Shown: piece after piece, positions 7,222 through 17,400 of the stretch | Position numbering within the stretch: the first letter of the stretch is position 1 | Layout: each line of letters starts with the position of its first letter | Assembly: GCA_016705545.1 (NCBI GenBank) | Contig: JADIYA010000024.1 | Coordinates: forward strand, 1-20,949 | Direction: 5' to 3' | DNA from: Flavobacteriales bacterium | GTDB taxonomy: Bacteria > Bacteroidota > Bacteroidia > Flavobacteriales_F > PHOS-HE28 | Length of the DNA stretch: 20,949 nt | Notes under the pieces: generated by a model | Told to the model about the DNA's origin: nothing | Seen by the model: the letters and a program-made list of their open reading frames with translations, nothing else | Databases searched by the model: none | Made by a program: the position numbers and the translations under genes

Positions 7222-8159
7222 GCATGGCCCTGGTTATAGCAGCGATGATGGCGCCGGCGCTGATGCAGGCGCAGGAAACCGCACCCGTATCCGCCGGACT
7301 TGATCCACTCAGGATCCGCATCGGAGAGCATGCTGTGATCAGCCTGAGCACGAAGGCCGATGGTCCAGCGGTGAAGTGGCCAGCCATCGGCGATACGATC
7401 ACCGGCCATATCGAGGTCATCGGGATCAGCGAGCCGGACACTATGGAGATGGATGGCGCGGGCGGGCCTGCGGGCAAAAGGGTCGTGCACCGCTTCACCA
7501 TCACGTCCTTCGACACGGGCTATTGGGCCATCCCGCCCTGCAAGCTGAACGTGGGCGAACGAGCCGTGGAGACCGAGCCCCTCTTGCTGCGCGTCGATGG
7601 CTTCGCGGTGGAGGACACGGCCGTGCCTGCCGACATCAAGCCCATCCAGCGCCTTCCCTTCAGCCTGATCTGGTGGGCCCGGCAGCAATGGAAGTGGATC
7701 GCCGGTGCTGCGCTCACCGTATTGCTCGCGGCCGCCGTCCTGCTGCTGATCCGCCGCATGCGCAAGGTCCCGCAGGAGCCCGTGAAGGAAGAAGCACCCA
7801 TGGCCTTGCACCAGCGCGTGCTCGCTGCGCTCGATGCACTGGAGCAGGAGCGCCTATGGCAGCAAGGACAGCACAAGGCCTATCAATCGCGGCTCACCGA
7901 CCTGCTGCGGGGCTACATCGAGGAGCGTTACCAGGTGCCGGCGCTGGAGCGCACCACCGATGAACTGATGCACGAGCTGCGCGTGAGCCCGCTGAGCAAC
8001 GATCACCAAGTGCTGCTCGGCAACATGCTTCACAATGCGGACTTGGTCAAGTTTGCCAAAGCGCTGCCCAGCCCGCAAGAGAACGAGCAGCTCATGGCCT
8101 CCGCGCGTCGCTTCGTGATGGCAACCGCAGAAACCGATCCCGCGCATGCGAAGGCCTAA
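7218..8159 (+). CDS. BatD-like single-pass membrane protein of the aerotolerance operon
   Basis: 313 residues, intact. It has an N-terminal signal peptide (to about residue 18, ...ALMQAQ), a periplasmic beta-rich domain at 25-140 with TITSFDTGYWAIPPC resembling BatD segments, a transmembrane helix at about 158-178, a basic stop-transfer RRMRK, then a cytosolic helical domain (about 190-313) with LTDLLRGYIEERY and a C-terminal alpha bundle. Proteins of this layout sit between DUF58 and batA in Bacteroidota bat operons and are usually left as hypothetical. The layout could link a periplasmic sensor to the MoxR/vWA machinery; this is inference. It overlaps both neighbours, by 4 bases upstream and 14 bases downstream. 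Confidence 0.85.
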   Translation: MSMALVIAAMMAPALMQAQETAPVSAGLDPLRIRIGEHAVISLSTKADGPAVKWPAIGDTITGHIEVIGISEPDTMEMDGAGGPAGKRVVHRFTITSFDTGYWAIPPCKLNVGERAVETEPLLLRVDGFAVEDTAVPADIKPIQRLPFSLIWWARQQWKWIAGAALTVLLAAAVLLLIRRMRKVPQEPVKEEAPMALHQRVLAALDALEQERLWQQGQHKAYQSRLTDLLRGYIEERYQVPALERTTDELMHELRVSPLSNDHQVLLGNMLHNADLVKFAKALPSPQENEQLMASARRFVMATAETDPAHAKA

Positions 8160-9228
8160 AGCCGATATCGCCTACTGGATCTGGTGCACGGCAGCCGCGC
8201 TTGCCGTGGGCGCCTGCGCCTGGTTCGCCGTCAGCCGCTTCACCCTGGCGCATCCGGAATTGCTCTGGCTTGGTGCCTTGCTCCCGCTGGCCGCTGCGCT
8301 GCAAGCCTGGCGCGAGCGCAGAAGCGCGGGACTCACTCGGCTCAGCACGCTCAGCGCGCATCTTGGCAAGCGCGGCAGCTGGAAGGCCTTGGTGAAAGCG
8401 ATGCCGCTGGCCCTCGGCATCGCCGGAACGGGAATGCTCATCATCGCGCTGGCGCGACCGCAAAGCCACGACACCCGGGAGGATGTGCACCAGGAAGGCA
8501 TCGACATCGTGATTGCGATGGACATCTCCGGCAGCATGCTCGCCAAGGACCTGAAGCCCGATCGCCTCGAGGCGGCCAAGCGCACGGGCATCCGCTTCAT
8601 CGATGCGCGGCCCAACGACCGCATCGGCTTGGTGGTGTACGAAGGCGAGGCCTTCACCCAATGCCCCCTCACCACCGACCACGCCACCCTGAAGCAGCTC
8701 ATGGCCGATGCACGCTCCGGCCTGATCGAAGGCGGCACCGCGGTGGGCATGGGCCTGGCCACCGCCGTGAACCGCATGCGCGAGAGCGAGGCCACGAGCA
8801 AGGTGGTGGTGCTGCTCACCGATGGCGTGAACAACACCGGGTCGGTGCAGCCGATCGACGCAGCGCACATCGCCGAGGCGCTAGGCGTGCGCGTCTATAC
8901 CATCGGCGTGGGCACCCGCGGCAAGGCCCTCTCGCCCGTGGCGCGCTATCCCAATGGTCAATACAAATTCGAATACGTCGATGTGGACCTTGACGAGCCC
9001 ACGATGCAGGAGATCGCCAAGCACACCGGGGGCAAGTACTTCCGGGCCACGGATGAGAAGCGGCTGCGCGAGATCTACGAGGAGATCGATCAGCTCGAGC
9101 GAACCCGCATCGAAGTGGAGCAATTCACCAGCCGGAAAGAGGAATTCCACCCGTTCGCACTGCTCGGGGCGAGCCTGCTCTTCGCCGGATTCCTGATTGA
9201 CCGCAGCGTGCTGCGCGGCATCGCATGA
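8146..9228 (+). CDS. batA: BatA, membrane-anchored vWA protein
   Basis: 360 residues, intact. Helices are at about 9-29, 38-54 and 86-103, then a vWA domain with MIDAS D126-I-S-G-S130, GGTAVGMGLA and LLTDGVNNTG, and a C-terminal helix at about 336-354. The canonical BatA start motif (F-x-HPE-x-LWL) is at residues 32-42, so about 30 residues with an additional helix precede it. BatA/BatB are inner-membrane vWA proteins of the aerotolerance operon first described in Bacteroides fragilis, where the locus affects survival in oxygen. The start at 8146 overlaps the preceding gene by 14 bases. The 3' end overlaps the batB start as ATGA (9225-9228). Confidence 0.95.
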   Translation: MRRPKADIAYWIWCTAAALAVGACAWFAVSRFTLAHPELLWLGALLPLAAALQAWRERRSAGLTRLSTLSAHLGKRGSWKALVKAMPLALGIAGTGMLIIALARPQSHDTREDVHQEGIDIVIAMDISGSMLAKDLKPDRLEAAKRTGIRFIDARPNDRIGLVVYEGEAFTQCPLTTDHATLKQLMADARSGLIEGGTAVGMGLATAVNRMRESEATSKVVVLLTDGVNNTGSVQPIDAAHIAEALGVRVYTIGVGTRGKALSPVARYPNGQYKFEYVDVDLDEPTMQEIAKHTGGKYFRATDEKRLREIYEEIDQLERTRIEVEQFTSRKEEFHPFALLGASLLFAGFLIDRSVLRGIA

Positions 9229-10368
9229 GCGCCCGCATCACATACCACTGGGGCATCATGGCCTGGGCCGCCATCGGCTTCGAGCTGCTGCTCACCTTGG
9301 CCGCTGCCGGTGCGTGGTGGTTCATCGCCCAGTGGGTGCCTTCCTTCCCATGGCCCGGCCGGACATGCTGCCCGCGCTGCTGGCTGGACCTGTGGCGCTG
9401 CTCATCTTCATCGCCAACACCGCCTGGCGCGACCGTGCGCTGCGCCGCTTCGCCCAGAGCGGCACCCTTGCCCGCATGATGCCCGGCGTGAGCGCCGCTC
9501 GAAACCTAGGTCGGTACCTGTTGTTGCGCACGGGCATCGGCCTCGCTGGCATCCGCGCTGCTTGCCCCGCAGCTCGGCTCCCGCCCGAAACCGTCAAGGG
9601 CAAGGGCATCGACCTGATGCTCTGCGTGGACGTGAGCAATAGCATGGAATGCGAGGACCTCCGTCCTAGCCGCATGATGGCCACGCGGCGCGCCATGCTC
9701 CAGCTCATCGATCGCTTGAAGGGAGACCGCCTCGGCATCGTGGTCTTCGCTGGCGATGCTTATGTGCAATTGCCGCTCACCACCGACCGTAGCGCAGCCA
9801 AGCTCTTCATCCGCACCATCGGCACGCACTCCGTTGCCAACCAGGGCACGGCCATCGGCGCCGCCATCGACTTGGCGCTGCAGGCGTTCAAGGAAGAGAG
9901 TCCGGCCGGCAAGGCCATCATCGTGATCAGCGATGGCGAGAACCACGAGGACGATGCGCCGCTGGCCGCTGAGCAAGCAGCTGCAGCCGGGATCGTCGTT
10001 CATGCCATCGGCATCGGCACCCCGCAAGGCGCACCCATCCCCGTGAAGAAAGGCGGCCAGAACCTCGGCTTCCGAAAGGACCGCAACGGCAGCACCGTGG
10101 TGACGCGGCTGAACGAGCCACTGCTCAGGCGCATCGCCTCTGCGGGCAATGGCACCTATGTGCGCGCCTCCAGCAGCAACATGGGAATCGTGGAACTCGT
10201 GGAGCAACTCAAGCAGATGGAACAGGCCGAGGTGGGAAGCATGCGTTACACCGCCTACGACGATCGGTACCAATGGCCCTGGGTGCGGCGCTGGCCTGCT
10301 TCGCCCTGTACCTGCTCGTTGGAGAGCGGAGAAACCCGCGCGCGGTGTGGCACGCATCCTTGCCATGA
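9225..10368 (+). CDS. batB: BatB, membrane-anchored vWA protein (frameshifted)
   Basis: The start overlaps the batA stop. The N-terminus reads MSARITYHWGIMAWAAIGF and continues through a hydrophobic segment. A frame change near 9345 then leads to ARPDMLPALLAGP, the canonical BatB first helix. A local double shift at about 9520-9595 interrupts the third helix (expected ...LARPQLGSRPETVKGKG). The vWA domain is then clean: MIDAS D-V-S-N-S at 9629-9643, GTAIGAAIDLAL, IVISDGENHEDD. After QMEQAEVG...YDDRYQW a further shift near 10273 restores the C-terminal helix (ALGAALACFALYLLVGE) and a stop at 10366-10368 that overlaps the next ATG. The preserved motifs and overlaps argue for sequencing indels. 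It is the partner of BatA and probably forms a complex with it. Confidence 0.85.
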
Positions 10369-11171
10369 AACGCATCCTCCCTCCTGCCCTGCTCCTGTTC
10401 GCCGCCTGCTCCACGCCGGAGGAGCGCATGGCCGAGCGCGCGCTCCGGCTCGGCGCCTCCGCATACGACGCCGGTGAATTCCTGCTCGCGGACAGCCTCT
10501 TCACCAGTGCGCCCTTCGATGCGCGCGCGCTCTTCAATAGCGGCAACAGCGCCTTCCGTATGGCCCGATGGGGAGATGCCATTGAGCGCTACCGAGCTGC
10601 ACAGCACCTCGACAGCGCTGCCGAAGCACCACGCCAGCGTCCTCTACAACCTCGGCGCTGCGCACCTGGCCGATGCCCGCGACGCCGACTCCACCATCGT
10701 GCGCCTGAACCGCGACCTGGGCGCATTGCGGATCGAGGGCAGCGATATCGCGCAGGATGTGAGCACCTTCGTGCTCCGCGACAGCCTGCGCCGCGACCTC
10801 ATGAAGCTCGAGCGCTCCATCGACTCTTCCTACGCCGCCGCCGTAAGTTGGAACAAGGCCGCGTTGCGCCTCGCCCCTGCGGACGACGATGCCCGCCGGA
10901 ACCTGGTGCTGGCGCAGCGTGCATTCGATGCCCGCAGGCGTGCCCGCGAAGCGCAGGACCAGCGCAACAAGGACAAGGATGCGAACAAGGAACTGGGAGT
11001 GCGCGCGCTGGCGATCATGCAGCAGGCCGACTCGCTCGTGGAGCAATACCGATTCAACAAGGCCTTGGAGCTCATGCAGCAGGGCCTTCGCGAGGACCCC
11101 AGCCTGAAGCAGAAGGAAGAATACATGAAGAAGCTGGAGACCGTGACCAACGCCGCGAAAGCCTCGCGAGC
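10365..11171 (+). CDS. TPR lipoprotein of the bat operon (BatC-like, frameshifted)
   Basis: It starts ATGAAACGC, overlapping the batB stop. MKRILPPALLLFAACSTP is a lipoprotein signal with the lipobox cysteine at residue 15. TPR-like helices follow (ALRLGASAYDAGEF, DARALFNSGNSAFRMARWGDAIERY). A frame change near 10615 leads to ASVLYNLGAAHLADAR, then a long helical region with LRRDLMKLERS and a final repeat (EQYRFNKALELMQQGLRED). The end is unclear: the frame stays open to 11293-11295, but the next signal peptide begins near 11172, so the true stop is probably hidden by an error at about 11155-11170. TPRs would bind partner proteins in the periplasm. Many Bacteroidota have a single BatC here; this locus appears to have two consecutive TPR proteins. 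Confidence 0.7.
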
Positions 11172-11650
11172 ATCCGGAACCACATCGCCACTGCTGGGCT
11201 CGTCCTTTGCGCTCTTGCCGCCAAGGCACAGTCAGACACCACGGGCGCGCGATCCGCCGATGCCTGCTTCAATCGCGCATCGCGCCAATATGTAAAGAAG
11301 ACAAGAGCAGCGCCATGCGCGTGCTCGATGAAGGCTTGCGCGCACCCGGCGATGCGAAGCTGCTGAAGCTCGCTGAACAGCTCCTGAAAGAAGAGCAGCA
11401 GCAGAATCAAGCCCAGCAGCAGCAACAACAGAAGCAGGAACAGCAACAAGAACAGGGGCAGGAGCAACAGCAGGCCAAGGAGCAAGATCAGCAGCAGGAC
11501 CAGGAACGGGAACAGAATAGCGGCGGCATGGATAAGCGCGATGCGGAACGGATGCTCGACGAACTGAACAGGGAAGAGCAGGATGTGCAGGAGCGCGTGC
11601 GGGCGCGCAGCATGCCGGGCCGCAAGGCGCGAATCGAAAAGGACTGGTGA
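11172..11650 (+). CDS. batC: BatC, short TPR protein with Gln-rich linker (frameshifted)
   Basis: A signal peptide is visible (IRNHIATAGLVLCALAAKAQ); the first codon reads ATC, probably a misread ATG. After a shift near 11300 one TPR-like unit follows (AMRVLDEGLRAPGDAKLLKLAEQLLKEE, split here as residues about 48-75). Then comes a linker of about 43 residues of which about 25 are Gln (nt 11395-11520), and a conserved helical tail MDKRDAERMLDELNREEQ ending ...RIEKDW. The Q-rich linker, the A-E-R-x-L-D-x-L-N-x-E-E helix and the terminal K-D-W are typical of BatC C-termini, so I give it that name. TGA at 11648-11650 overlaps the batD ATG (TGATG). Confidence 0.7.
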
Positions 11651-13384
11651 TGATGAAACCGCTGCGCACACTCGTAACAATCCTGATCGCGGTCATTGCG
11701 GCACCGCTCGCACTCGCTCAGGAGATCACCTTCACCGCACAGGTGGACCGCAACCAGATCGCGGCCGGTGAGCACGTGAAGCTCACCATCACGCTCACCA
11801 ACGCCCAGGAACGGTTCGAGGCGCCTGACCTCGGCGGTTTGGTGATCGTGCAAGGGCCTTTCGAGCAGCAGCTACAACTTCATCAACGGACGCTCCAGCA
11901 GCAACGTCAGCCGCACCTGGGTGCTCACCGCCACACGCCCGGGCCGCTACGTGATCGGCCCCGCGAAATCGCGCGTAGGCAAAGGCATGGTGGAGACCGA
12001 TCCGATCACCATTGAGGTGACCAAGGGAAGCGCGGCGCCGCAGGCCCGCCGTGGCCCAGGCCAGCATCGCGACCCGAACCTCTTCATCGCACTGAGCCTG
12101 AGCAAGAGCAAGGCGTACGTCGGCGAGCAAGTAGTGGCCACTTATCAGCTCTACAACCGTTACTCCGGGCTCGAAGCGCCGCAGATGGACCCGCCGAAAC
12201 TCAACGGCTTCTGGAGCGAGGAGCTCGACACCCAAGGCGCGCGCTGGGAGGAGCGAATGGTGAATGGACTCGGCTACCGCGTGATCACCATCAAGCAGCA
12301 GTTGCTGATCCGCAACGCGCGGGCACCCTGCGCATCGACCCCATGGGGCTCACTTGCATCGTGGGCCGAAGCTTCTTCAATCCGGGCCGCACCATCGATG
12401 TGAAGAGCAACGCCGTGGAACTCACTGCCCTTCCTGCCGGCCAACGCACCGGCTGGATTCAACGGTGCCGTGGGCGAGCTGGAGCTCGCAGTGAAGGCCG
12501 ACCGAACGGAAGTGAGCGTGGACGATGCGATCGAGGTGGAGGTGCGTCTCAGCGGCCGCGCCAACCTCAAGCTGATCGAGGCGCCGAAGCTCCAGTTCCC
12601 TTCGGACTTTGAAGTGTATGAGCCGCGCGTAACGGACCGCATCTCGCTGAGCACGGGCGGCATGAGCGGCTCACGCGGATTCCAGTACACCGTGATTCCG
12701 CGCCACGATGGATCCTTCGATCTCGGCTCCGTCAACATGAGCTACTTCGACCCGAAAGCCGGCGCGTACAAGACCCTCAACAGCGCACCGCTCAGCATCG
12801 TGGTAACACCGGGCGATAGGGCCGGGAGCCCCATGGCCAATCGCGTGCAGCGCTCTGGAAGTGGCCACGCTCGACAGCGACATCCGCTATATCCGAACCG
12901 GCGACCTTGAATTGCGCGAGAAGGACCGCTTCCTCTTCGGCTCATGGCCACGGGCTGCGGGCGAGCGCTCCTCCCTTCGCCTATGCGCTGCTGCTGGTCT
13001 GGCACAGGAAGCGGCAACGCGAACGCGCGGACGCTACAGGCATGCGCCGGCGCGCTGCAGAGAAGCTCGCTCGTAAGCGCGCTTGCGCGAAGCCGAGGCC
13101 GCGATCAAGAGCAATGACCGGACGGCCTTCCATGGCGCGCTCTCCAAAGCGCTGCATGGCTACCTGGGTGACAAGTTGGCCTTGGCCTTGCCGAAGCCAA
13201 TGCTGTGCGCATCGCTGATCGGCTGCAACCGCATGCCGATGCACCGCTATCGCCGCCGACGCCGTGCGCATCATCGCGGCGTGTGACGGCCCGTTTCGCT
13301 CCGGTGGACGCGACACCGCAACAAGCACTCTACGACGACGCACTCCAACTCATCCAGCGCATCGAGCGCGCCGCTCACGCATGA
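11650..13384 (+). CDS. batD: BatD, periplasmic beta-domain protein (multiply frameshifted)
   Basis: About 577 residues across at least six frame changes (near 11866, 12320, 12465, 12838, 12955, 13080 and 13185). There is a signal peptide to about residue 23 (...APLALAQ), then EITFTAQVDRNQIAAGEHVKL, the standard BatD opening. Repeated Ig-like beta domains follow, with SRTWVLTATRPGRYVIGPA and FWSEELDT. SFDLGSVNMSYFDPKAGAY is the usual last beta domain. The C-terminal part has a transmembrane helix (FAYALLLVW followed by RKRQRER) and a cytosolic helical region (AFHGALSKALHGYLGDKL). The stop at 13382-13384 overlaps the batE ATG. Sense resumes in each new frame and the ends are intact, so indel errors are the likely cause. 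BatD is the large periplasmic component of the complex. Confidence 0.82.
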
Positions 13385-14128
13385 CCCGTGCACTGCCCCT
13401 CATCTGCGCCTGTGCCATGGCCCTACAGGCCTCCGCGCTCACGAAGACTGAAGCTGATTCGCTCGTGGCGATCGGGACGACGCGCCTACGCCGAAGGCCG
13501 CTACCAGGAAGCGCTCTCCGCCTTCGACAGCACCGCCATCGAGTTCCGATCCGCAGGCCTTTGCCCTGCATTGGGCAACTCGCACTCAAGCTCGGTGATG
13601 CGGCGCGCCATCCTTGGTACGAGCGCGGATTGCGCCTCGCGCCCAACGATGGCGACTTGCAGGTGAACCTCGACCTGGCCAGTGAGCAGATCCGCGATCG
13701 CATTGCACAGGAGCAGCACCACGGGGCTCGGAAAGACCTGGAGCATGCTACGCGGCAACAACCCCGATGCCTGGGCGCGCCATGCGCTCTTCGCGTGCCT
13801 GCTGCTCTTCATCGCGCTCGCCAGCGCACGGCTCACGCAAGGCCTCAAGCGGCAAGCGGCCCTCGCTCTTAGCGCCTTGGCGTTCATCGCCGTTGTTGCG
13901 TGCGTGACCATTGCTTGGTCAAGCCACCGGGAGGTCCGCTCCATGGGCGAGGCGTCATGGTAGCCAAGTGGAGGCGCTTCGGAGCCACGCAACGGCGCGA
14001 AGCCGCTCTTCGTGCTGCACCGCGGAGCGAAAGTGTCTGTTGCGCCCGATGCCGAAGGCTGGTGCGCGGTGAACCTGCCGAATGGCGCAACGGGCTGGGT
14101 GCTCACCACATCGCTCGAGCGCATCTGA
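13381..14128 (+). CDS. batE: BatE, TPR and SH3-like membrane protein (frameshifted)
   Basis: The start overlaps the batD stop (ATGA). It has a signal peptide MTRALPLICACAMALQASA, then TPRs (AYAEGRYQEALSAFDS, ERGLRLAPNDGDLQVNLDLA), two hydrophobic helices (HALFACLLLFIALASARLT and ALALSALAFIAVVACVTIA) and a C-terminal SH3-like domain (PLFVLHRGAKVSVAPD, EGWCAVNLPNGATGWVLTTS) stopping at 14126-14128. This order, TPR - two helices - SH3b, is that of Bacteroidota BatE. At least four frame changes occur. The SH3b domain may contact peptidoglycan or periplasmic partners. It is the last gene of the operon and converges on the large adhesin gene 56 bases away; no terminator hairpin was recognised in that gap. 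Confidence 0.82.
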
Positions 14129-14184
14129 CGCCTGCTCGGAACCGCTACGAACTCTTCCGCGCGATCAGCTATGGGTGCTGACGG

Positions 14185-14430
14185 CTACTCGAGGATCACT
14201 TTGCCTCGCACCGCGCGATCACCGTTCACCGCTTCGTAGAAGTACATGCCCGCAGCGCGCCCACTGGCGTCCCACGGCAGTTGCAGCATGCCGCTCTCCG
14301 GTGCCTCGCCGAGATAGAGGCCGTGCACCAGCGCCCCGCTCAAATCGAATACGCGCACTTCGAGCGGGGCAGCGGGGTCAAGCCAGTGATGCTGATGGTA
14401 GTGGCGCCCATGGCCGGGTTCGAATGCTGT
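14185..14430 (-). other. T9SS type A sorting tail of the adhesin
   Basis: The last 80 or so residues read NPAMGATTISITGLTP in one frame, then PLEVRVFDLSGALVHG, LPWDASGRAAGMYFYEA and RAVRGKVILE to the stop. This is the NPa..t.i.i - V.v.Dl.G - L.wdg...G.Y.y - g.g.Kvil layout of a type A C-terminal domain, the signal for outer-membrane export and attachment by T9SS. It fixes the 3' end of the gene. Confidence 0.85.
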
Positions 14431-17400
14431 CGCTCGCAATTCATCGGCAAGCGCATCGGAGCCATCACCAGCCTCCCGGTGCGATGGCCGCCATGCCAGC
14501 AGGAGAGCACGCCACTGTTCGTGGTGCCGCCCTGATACCCGGAATTGATGTTGCGCGTCGTGTTCACCGTGTTGAAAGTGTACGTCGTCACGCAGCCGCC
14601 GAGGGTCTGGTCCGCGAGGTCCGCCACCTGCTGAACGGTCCACCCGGCGAAAGTGCCTAGTGCGACCACCATATTCTTGAGCAGCACGGTGGCCGGGCTG
14701 AATGAGGCATTCACCTCATCGAAGCGGATGTTGAGCTTCAGCGCAGTGAGGTTGCCGAGGAAGGCATTGTTAATGGCCCCTGCAGGATTCACCGTGGTGC
14801 CCGTGGGCAGTAGAGCGAAATCTCCATAGAGCGGAAGGGCGGCAGCCACGGCTTGTGATGTAGTGAAGCGCACGAGCCTCTGTCCGCACCGATCGTGAGG
14901 GGTAATTCGGCGCTGGGAACGCACCGGCGAAATTGGCATGCAAGTATGCCACTGAGGCTGGTGGTACTGACGGACCCCAAGTGTTCTGCGTCTCCGTGCG
15001 GATCCCCACGCAGCTCCACCAGCCAATGTGATCGTTGAAGAGCATGAGGCGGAGCAGCCATTGGCACCTGTAACGGTTGAGGTGTAAGTGCCCGGAGGCA
15101 GCAACCGTTGCCGTAGCGGAGGCCTGCACGGGTGAGGTGTTCCACGAGTAAGTGTAGGGTGATTGCCCCTCGGTCGCGGCTACGCTTACCGTGCTGGTTC
15201 CTGCGTTCGCCGAGCAACTCACCACCGGTGCGGCTTTCACCGTGACCGTGGTGGCCGCTGATGTCGCGCTGCACCCGCCGTTCGCCACTACAACCGTGTA
15301 GGCACCGGAAAGCGTGGCCGTGTAGCTGCTGGCCGTGGCACCGCTGATCGTCGTGCCATCGCGCCGCCATTTGGTAGGTGAGTCCCGTGCCCGCATTCGC
15401 GCTGAGCAGCACATTCCCGCCCGCACAGAAACTCGTGATCCCGCCCGCAGTGATCGTTGCGGTAGGTGCCGTGCTTACGGTAACCGTGGTAGCCGCACTC
15501 GTTGAACTGCAAGCCCCGCTGGTGACCAACGGTATAGCTCCCCGCCGTTGAGGCCGTCAGCTGCTCGTGGTCGCTCCGCTGAGGTTCGTGCCATTCCGGC
15601 GCCATTGAGTAGTGTAACCCGTGCCGGCCGTGGCGCTGAGCACCACATTGCCTCCCGTGCAGAAACTCGTGGCGCCGCCGGCCGAGTGCTGCGGTGGGTG
15701 CAGCGTTCACCGTGACCGATGTGGCAGCGCTCGTTGTGCTGCAACCGCCGCTGGTCACCACCAGCGTATAACCGCCATTGGTCGTGGCGGTATAGGTGAT
15801 TGCTCTAGCGCCACTGATATTGATGCCGTTCTTGCGCCACTGGTAAGTGAGGCCCGTGCCTGTGTTCGCATTCAGCACAACGCTTCCACCATTGCAGAAC
15901 GTGGTTGCTCCACCGGCCGTGATCGTAGCCGAAGGCGCTGCGCTCACGGTCACCTGAGGGCCGCGCTCGTGGTAGTGCATCCACCGCTGGTCACACGCAC
16001 CGTATAGCTGCCGGTAGCGGCAGCCGTCGTAGACGCTGGCCCGTGGCCCCGCTGATGTTGGTGCCGTTGTTCCGCCATTGGTAAGGTATAGCCCGTCCCA
16101 GTTACGGCGGGTGAGCACCATGTCGCCCCGGTGCAGAAGCTCGCGGCACCGCCTAGCCGTGACACTGACTGTGGGCGATGCATTCACCGCGACCGTGCAG
16201 CCACTGGGTGGTGGTGCATCCGCCATTCGTGACCACCACCGTGCAACTACCGGCCGTGGTGGCCGTGCTAGCTGCTGGCTGTTGCACACTGATGCTGGCA
16301 CCATTGACCCTCCACTGATAGGTGACTGCCCGTCCCGTGCGCGCTCCAGCACCACGCTTCCGCCATTGCAGAACGTGGTTGCTCCACCGGCGGTGATCGT
16401 TGCCGAAGGCGCGGCTCAGCGGTCACGGTCGTGGCCGCGCTCGTTTGTCTGCAGCGTTGCCGTCACCACCGTGGCAGCTTCCCGAGGCAGAGTAGGGTAT
16501 TGGAGGTGGCGCCACTGATGTTGGTGCCGTTGTTCCGCCACTGGTAGGTATAGCCAGTTCCAGTCGCAGCGGTGAGCAACGTACCCCGGTGCAGAAACTC
16601 CGATGCACCGCTGGCTGTGACGCTGGCCGTGGGCGCCGCATTCACGGTGACCGATGTGGCCGCTCGTGGTGCTGCAGCCGCCGCTAGTGACCACAACGGT
16701 GTAGCTGCCTGCGGTGGTGGCTGTGTAGCTGTCGTGGTGGCCCCGCTTCCGATGTTGATGCCGTTCTTGCGCCACAGATGCGTTAGGCCTGTGCCGTATT
16801 CGCGCTCAGCGTCACGCTTCCCGCCAATTGCAGAAAGTGGTGGCTCCGTCGGCGGAGTCGTTGCCGACGGCGCTGCGCTCACGGTCACGGTCGTGGCTGG
16901 GGCTCGTGCTGCTGCATCCGCCGCTCGTGACCACTACCGTGTAGCTGCCGCTGGCTGTTGCCGTGTAACTGCTCGACGGCGCTGGTGAGCTGGTGCCGTT
17001 CTTCCGCCATTGGTAGGTGTGGCCCGTGCCGGTTGCGGCGCTGAGCACCACGCCGCGCGTGCAAGCTCAGTTGCGCCGCCAGCCGAGATGCTGGCTGTTG
17101 GGGTTGATGGCGTGCTACGCACTGGCAGCTGGCATTCCAAGTGTCGTTGGTCGTGCATGCGTTGTTGTCGTTGCAGGCGGTTCCCGCTACAGCGGTTCCA
17201 CCGGGCATGCGGCGCAATCAACTTGCGCCCGCGGGCAACTCGATTGCGTAGCGATGCATCACCCGCGACTTGTAGGGCTGGCGTGATTGATGCGCCCATC
17301 TACGTTGCCGTCTGGCCTTCCAGTAACCGGCAGGATGCGGAAGACCCGCGCAGTGGCTGCTCATTCGCAAGGATCATCTGGCGCTGCAAGGGTCACCGGC

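Noticed and set aside
8092..8868. Minus-strand frame of 258 codons opposite batA
   Set aside because: Antisense to the intact vWA domain; composition is a codon mirror and no motif is visible.
11072..11680. Minus-strand frame with long Leu runs suggesting a membrane protein
   Set aside because: The Leu runs are only the reverse reading of the CAG/CAA Gln tract in BatC.
15225..17100. CRISPR-like array because of the regular 235-bp spacing
   Set aside because: Units are coding, long, adjacent and translate to Ig-like domains; there are no short identical repeats with unique spacers.
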